This document shows positions 14,588 through 17,953 of a DNA stretch of 17,953 bases, in pieces (the stretch's first letter is position 1; each line of letters begins with the position of its first letter). The translations under genes were made by a program, and so were the position numbers. The notes under the pieces are model-generated. The model worked only from the letters and a program-made list of their open reading frames with translations. It did not search any database and was not told where the DNA came from. Origin of the DNA: DATDDB01 sp035260545 (lineage in GTDB: Bacteria; Pseudomonadota; Gammaproteobacteria; Burkholderiales; Gallionellaceae); contig DATFUZ010000019.1 of the NCBI GenBank assembly GCA_035260545.1, forward strand, positions 1-17,953. The letters run 5' to 3'.

Positions 14588-15529
14588 ATGGAAAATTTAG
14601 AGCTTTCCGTCGTCATTCCCGTGTACAACGAGGAACAGGGCCTGCAGGCCCTGTTTGACCGGCTGTATCCCGCGCTGGACGCGCTGGGGCTGAGCTACGA
14701 GATCATCTTTGTCAACGACGGCAGCCGCGACCGCTCGGCCGCCATCCTGCGCGAGCAGTTCCAGAAGCGTCCGGACGTGACGCGCGTGGTGCTGTTCAAC
14801 GGCAATTTCGGGCAGCACATGGCCATCATGGCCGGCTTCGAGCAATCTCGCGGACGCCGGGTGGTTACTCTGGATGCGGACCTGCAGAATCCGCCTGAGG
14901 ACACCGGTCTGCTGCTGGCCAAGATGGACGAGGGCCACGACTATGTCGGCTCCATCCGCCGCCAGCGCAGCGACAGCCTGTGGCGTCATGTCGCATCCCG
15001 GCTGATGAACGGGCTGCGCGAGCGCATCACCAGGATCAAGATGACCGATCAGGGCTGCATGTTTCGCGCCTACGACCGGCATATCATCGATGCTGTCAAT
15101 TCCTGCCGCGAGGTGAACACCTTCATTCCCGCGCTGGCCTACAGCTTCGCGCGCAATCCGGCCGAAGTCGTGGTGGGGCACGAGGAGCGCGCCGCAGGCG
15201 AATCCAAGTACTCCCTGTACAGCCTGATCCGCCTCAATTTCGACCTGATGACCGGCTTCTCGCTGGTGCCGCTGCAGATGTTTTCCATGCTGGGCATCGC
15301 GATTTCCCTGCTTTCCGGCGCCTTTGTGGTGTTTCTGATCATCCGCCGCATTGTGCACGGTCCCGAGGCGCAGGGCGTGTTCACGCTGTTCGCCATCGCT
15401 TTCTTTCTGATCGGCATCACGCTGTTCGGCATCGGCCTGCTCGGCGAATACATCGGCCGCATCTACCAGCAGGTGCGGCACCGCCCACGCTACCTGGTAG
15501 AGGCTGTCCTGGAAAAGCGCAATGAGTAG
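14588..15529 (+). CDS. arnC: Undecaprenyl-phosphate 4-deoxy-4-formamido-L-arabinose transferase
   Basis: GT2 glycosyltransferase that loads formylated L-Ara4N onto undecaprenyl phosphate at the cytoplasmic face of the inner membrane. The 313 residues are close to E. coli ArnC. The N-terminal SVVIPVYNEE (7-16) and FVNDGSRDRS (41-50) bind the nucleotide sugar. TLDADLQNPPED carries the DAD metal motif at 96-98. NFGQHMAIMAGF and ESKYSLYSL are further ArnC-type signatures. Two C-terminal membrane helices lie at about 232-253 and 263-286, followed by GLLGEYIGRIYQQVRHRPRY. Its last eight nucleotides overlap the formyltransferase gene. Dolichol-type GT2 proteins are similar, but the gene context supports ArnC. 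Confidence 0.93.
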   Translation: MENLELSVVIPVYNEEQGLQALFDRLYPALDALGLSYEIIFVNDGSRDRSAAILREQFQKRPDVTRVVLFNGNFGQHMAIMAGFEQSRGRRVVTLDADLQNPPEDTGLLLAKMDEGHDYVGSIRRQRSDSLWRHVASRLMNGLRERITRIKMTDQGCMFRAYDRHIIDAVNSCREVNTFIPALAYSFARNPAEVVVGHEERAAGESKYSLYSLIRLNFDLMTGFSLVPLQMFSMLGIAISLLSGAFVVFLIIRRIVHGPEAQGVFTLFAIAFFLIGITLFGIGLLGEYIGRIYQQVRHRPRYLVEAVLEKRNE

Positions 15530-16445
15530 CAGCGCCGTCGTCTTCGCCTATCACAACGTCGGCGTGCGCTGCCTGTCCGTGCTGCTGGCGCATGGGGTGG
15601 ACGTCAAGCTGGTCGTCACGCACCGGGACAATCCGAAGGAAACCATCTGGTTCGAGAGCGTGCAGAAGCTGGCCGAACTGCACGGGATTCCGACCATCAC
15701 CCCGGACAACCCGAATGCGCCGGAAGTGGTCGCGCAGATCGCCGCGCTGCAGCCCGACTTCTTCTTTTCCTTCTATTACCGCGAAATGCTCAAGGCGCCG
15801 CTGCTGGCCATTCCCAGGCGCGGCGGCCTGAACATGCACGGCTCGCTGCTGCCCAAGTATCGCGGACGGGTGCCCGTAAATTGGGCGATAATCCACGGCG
15901 AGACCGAAACCGGCGCCTCGCTGCACTACATGACCGAGAAACCGGATAACGGCGACATCGTGGCGCAGCAGGCCGTGCCCATCCTGCCTGACGATACAGC
16001 CTTCGAGGTGTTCCAGAAGGTGACCGTGGCGGCGGAGATGGCGCTGGACACCTGTCTTCCGGGATTGCTGGCGGGCACCGCGAAGGCGGCGAAGCAGGAT
16101 CTGACCAAGGCCGGCTATTTTGGCGGGCGCAAGCCGGAAGACGGGGTGATCGACTGGTCAAAGCCCGCGCGCGACATCCACAACCTGGTGCGTGCCGTGG
16201 CGCCCCCTTATCCGGGCGCGGCCACGCAGTTGCTGGGCAAGCCGATGCGCATCCTGCAGACGCTGGTGACGGCGTGCACGGCGTCGGGCAAGGCGCCGGC
16301 ATTCTACGTCAAGGACGGCCGTGCCTATGCGATATGCGGCAGCGGCGTGCTGCGGGTGGTGCGCTTCGAACTGGATGGCGTCGAGATGACCGCTGCGGAA
16401 TTTTCCGCACGGCACGGCGCGGAAAAATTTGAATTCAATCGTTAA
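15522..16445 (+). CDS. arnA: UDP-L-Ara4N formyltransferase (ArnA N-terminal half as a separate gene)
   Basis: Transfers a formyl group from 10-formyltetrahydrofolate to UDP-L-Ara4N. In E. coli this is residues 1-304 of the bifunctional ArnA; here it is a free-standing 307-residue protein. Catalytic residues N104, H106 and D142 lie in LNMHGSLLPKYRG and EKPDNGDIVAQ, matching E. coli N102, H104 and D140 with a two-residue offset. The N-terminal Rossmann-like part (VVFAYHNVGVRCLSVLL) and the C-terminal subdomain (DWSKPARDIHNLVRAVAPPYPGA) are both present. The gene starts inside the end of arnC (8-nt overlap). The stop at 16443-16445 is 25 nt before the decarboxylase gene in another frame. It could formylate a related UDP-amino sugar, but context favours L-Ara4N. 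Confidence 0.93.
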   Translation: MSSSAVVFAYHNVGVRCLSVLLAHGVDVKLVVTHRDNPKETIWFESVQKLAELHGIPTITPDNPNAPEVVAQIAALQPDFFFSFYYREMLKAPLLAIPRRGGLNMHGSLLPKYRGRVPVNWAIIHGETETGASLHYMTEKPDNGDIVAQQAVPILPDDTAFEVFQKVTVAAEMALDTCLPGLLAGTAKAAKQDLTKAGYFGGRKPEDGVIDWSKPARDIHNLVRAVAPPYPGAATQLLGKPMRILQTLVTACTASGKAPAFYVKDGRAYAICGSGVLRVVRFELDGVEMTAAEFSARHGAEKFEFNR

Positions 16446-16470
16446 GAATTTAATTGCTAAGGAACGGGAA

Positions 16471-17514
16471 ATGAAAAAAGTCTTGATACTGGGCGTGAAC
16501 GGCTTTATCGGCCACCATCTGTCCAATCGCATCCTGGCCACCACGGACTGGGAGGTGTACGGCATGGACATGAGTACGGACCGCATCGGTGACCTGATCG
16601 GCCGGCCGCGCTTCCACTTCTTCGAAGGCGACATCACCATCAACAAGGAGTGGGTGGAATACCACGTCAAGAAGTGCGACGTAATCCTGCCGCTGGTGGC
16701 GATTGCCACGCCCTCTACCTACGTGCAGGCGCCGCTGCGCGTTTTCGAGCTGGACTTCGAAGCCAACCTGCCCATCGTGCGGGCGGCGGTGAAGTACAAC
16801 AAGCACCTGGTTTTCCCGTCCACTTCCGAAGTGTACGGCATGTGCCACGACGAGGAGTTCGATCCGGACAATTCCGAGCTGATCTGCGGCCCCATCAACA
16901 AGCCGCGCTGGATCTATTCCTGCTCCAAGCAACTCATGGACCGCGTGATCTGGGGCTACGGCATGCAGGAAAACCTGAACTTCACCCTGTTCCGCCCCTT
17001 CAACTGGATCGGCGCGGGCCTGGATTCCATCCACACCCCGAAGGAAGGCAGTTCCCGCGTGGTGACCCAGTTCCTGGGCCACATCGTGCGCGGCGAGACC
17101 ATCAGCCTGGTGGACGGCGGTCACCAGAAGCGCGCCTTCACCTATATCGATGACGGCATCTCCGCGCTGATGAAGATCATCGAGAACAAGGACGGTGTCG
17201 CGACCGGAAAAATCTACAACATCGGCAATCCCTCCAACAACTTCGCTATCCGCGACCTGGCCGACATGATGCTCAAGCTGGCGAAAGAATATCCGGAGTA
17301 TCGCGATTCCGCCGCCAAGGTGAAGATTGTGGAAACCACCGCTGCCGCCTACTACGGCAAGGGTTATCAGGACGTGCAGAACCGCGTTCCCAAGATCACC
17401 AACACCTGCGAGGAGCTGACCTGGAAGCCCACGGTCAACATGCAGGACACGCTGCGCAAGATATTCGACGCCTACCGCAGCCAGGTTGCCGAGGCGCGCG
17501 GCCTGGTGGACTGA
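16471..17514 (+). CDS. arnA: UDP-glucuronate decarboxylase (ArnA C-terminal half as a separate gene)
   Basis: SDR-family enzyme that oxidises and decarboxylates UDP-glucuronate to UDP-Ara4-ketopentose, the first committed L-Ara4N step. The ATG at 16471 (MKKVLILG) is chosen over the upstream frame start at 16429. An AAGGA ribosome site lies seven bases before it, and the Rossmann motif GVNGFIGHH begins at residue 8, as the family requires. That gives 347 residues. Conserved residues are S119-E120 (STSEVYG), Y149 and K153 (WIYSCSK) and R305 (QNRVPKI). They match S433, E434 and R619 of E. coli ArnA with a constant offset of 314. The gene is in a different frame from the formyltransferase, so this is a true two-gene version. 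ugd, which supplies UDP-glucuronate, is not in this window. Confidence 0.93.
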   Translation: MKKVLILGVNGFIGHHLSNRILATTDWEVYGMDMSTDRIGDLIGRPRFHFFEGDITINKEWVEYHVKKCDVILPLVAIATPSTYVQAPLRVFELDFEANLPIVRAAVKYNKHLVFPSTSEVYGMCHDEEFDPDNSELICGPINKPRWIYSCSKQLMDRVIWGYGMQENLNFTLFRPFNWIGAGLDSIHTPKEGSSRVVTQFLGHIVRGETISLVDGGHQKRAFTYIDDGISALMKIIENKDGVATGKIYNIGNPSNNFAIRDLADMMLKLAKEYPEYRDSAAKVKIVETTAAAYYGKGYQDVQNRVPKITNTCEELTWKPTVNMQDTLRKIFDAYRSQVAEARGLVD

Positions 17515-17540
17515 CACCGACAGACTGCTCGTCCGGGTCC

Positions 17541-17592
17541 CCGAAAAGCACGGAACGCAATGAAAGTGCGTCTGCCCGTGCTTTCGGTTTTT
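17541..17592 (+). terminator. Rho-independent terminator between arnA and arnD
   Basis: CCGAAAAGCACGG (17541-17553) pairs with CCGTGCTTTCGG (17576-17587), with one bulged A. An inner CGCA/TGCG stem sits inside it, and TTTTT follows at 17588-17592. It has the form of a strong intrinsic terminator and lies 27 nt after the decarboxylase stop, yet the next gene (arnD) belongs to the same pathway and strand. Confidence 0.8.
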
Positions 17593-17611
17593 CCGGCCCC
17601 GGGTTTTTGCC

Positions 17612-17631
17612 GGCCCGCCGCCTGGCGGGCC
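17612..17631 (+). other. Strong GC hairpin just before arnD
   Basis: GGCCCGCC (17612-17619), loop GCCT, then GGCGGGCC (17624-17631) form a perfect 8-bp stem ending 20 nt before the arnD ATG. No T-run follows it, so it is not a second intrinsic terminator. It might protect the 5' end of an arnD transcript or mask its start region. Confidence 0.5.
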
Positions 17632-17651
17632 GTACAGTGTGACGTGAACAT

Positions 17652-17953
17652 ATGACCAAGCAGATTGCACTCAAGATAGATGTCGATACTTACCGCGGTA
17701 CCCGCGACGGAGTGCCGCGCCTGGTGGATGCGCTCAAGCGCCACGGCGCACAGGCGACTTTTTTCTTTTCGCTGGGGCCGGATCACACGGGCAGGGCGAT
17801 CAAGCGGGTGTTCCGGCCGGGCTTCATGAAGAAGGTTTCGCGCACCTCGGTGGTGGAGCATTACGGCATCAGAACGCTGCTGTACGGCACCGTGCTGCCA
17901 GGCCCCGACATCGGGCGCAGGTGCGGGGACATCATGCGCGGCGTGCGCGATGC
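17652..17953 (+). CDS. arnD: 4-deoxy-4-formamido-L-arabinose-phosphoundecaprenol deformylase (partial)
   Basis: Metal-dependent NodB-type deacetylase that removes the formyl group from undecaprenyl-phosphate-L-Ara4FN, giving the free amine needed for flipping and transfer. Only the first 100 codons are in the window; the frame is open to the right edge. The start MTKQIALKIDVDTYRGTRDG is very like ArnD proteins, with D10 and D12 in IDVDT at the expected catalytic/metal positions. ATFFFSLGPDHTGRAIKR (residues 36-53), YGTVLPGPDIG and IMRGVRD follow the same family order. The ATG at 17652 has no strong Shine-Dalgarno sequence. It follows a terminator and a second hairpin, so it may have its own promoter or depend on read-through. 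Confidence 0.93.
   Translation, partial: MTKQIALKIDVDTYRGTRDGVPRLVDALKRHGAQATFFFSLGPDHTGRAIKRVFRPGFMKKVSRTSVVEHYGIRTLLYGTVLPGPDIGRRCGDIMRGVRD

Noticed and set aside
16429..16470. Upstream start (MNSIVKNL...) for the decarboxylase gene
   Set aside because: It overlaps the formyltransferase end and adds 14 residues before the Rossmann fold. The ATG at 16471 has the proper ribosome site and matches family N-termini.
1..17953. CRISPR arrays, insertion sequences, tRNA/rRNA genes, prophage or toxin-antitoxin genes
   Set aside because: No repeat-spacer pattern, transposase, cloverleaf sequence or phage-type gene was seen on either strand.

Overview
This is a GC-rich window with compact genes and many overlapping stop/start codons. 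Its content points to a Gram-negative betaproteobacterium, possibly of the Nitrosomonadales/Gallionellales type. The main reasons are the leftward exbB-exbD-lpxK-Trm112-kdsB-adk order facing a divergent xseA, and a complete-looking lipid A/L-Ara4N gene set. The taxonomic placement is an inference from gene order, not from a search.

Layout. Positions 76-195 hold a decayed fragment of a siroheme nitrite/sulfite reductase (NirB-like). Positions 215-4301, all on the minus strand, look like one operon read right to left: exbB, exbD, lpxK, a Trm112-family zinc-ribbon gene, kdsB, adk and a GlcG/HbpS-family gene. Gaps run from 1 to 19 nt, and lpxK overlaps the Trm112 gene. The AT-rich divergent gap 4302-4636 carries three DnaA-box-like 9-mers in 35 bp. 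xseA (4637-5980) follows on the plus strand. The 382-nt gap 5981-6362 has a perfect TATAAT, a run of hairpins, a possible 24-aa ORF and a terminator-like hairpin just before otsA. It is either an unrecognised small RNA or a regulated leader.

Positions 6363-11115 are a tightly coupled trehalose operon: otsA with an unusual N-terminal membrane and periplasmic sensor-like extension, otsB, and a GH15 glycosidase. Positions 11213-17953 are an arn (L-Ara4N lipid A modification) cluster: arnT, one SMR-type flippase subunit, arnB, arnC, arnA split into two genes (formyltransferase, then decarboxylase), a terminator, and arnD running off the right edge.

How the genes fit together. lpxK and kdsB build the lipid A-Kdo core. 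The arn genes make undecaprenyl-phosphate-L-Ara4N, flip it and attach it to lipid A, which lowers surface charge and normally gives cationic peptide/polymyxin resistance. ExbB/ExbD use the proton gradient to energise outer-membrane functions. The trehalose operon contributes to osmotic and desiccation tolerance. The window therefore has a strong envelope and stress theme. The two most unusual elements are the membrane-tethered trehalose-6-phosphate synthase and the structured leader in front of it. No tRNA, rRNA, IS element, prophage or CRISPR array was seen. Nothing recognisable was found in 1-75.
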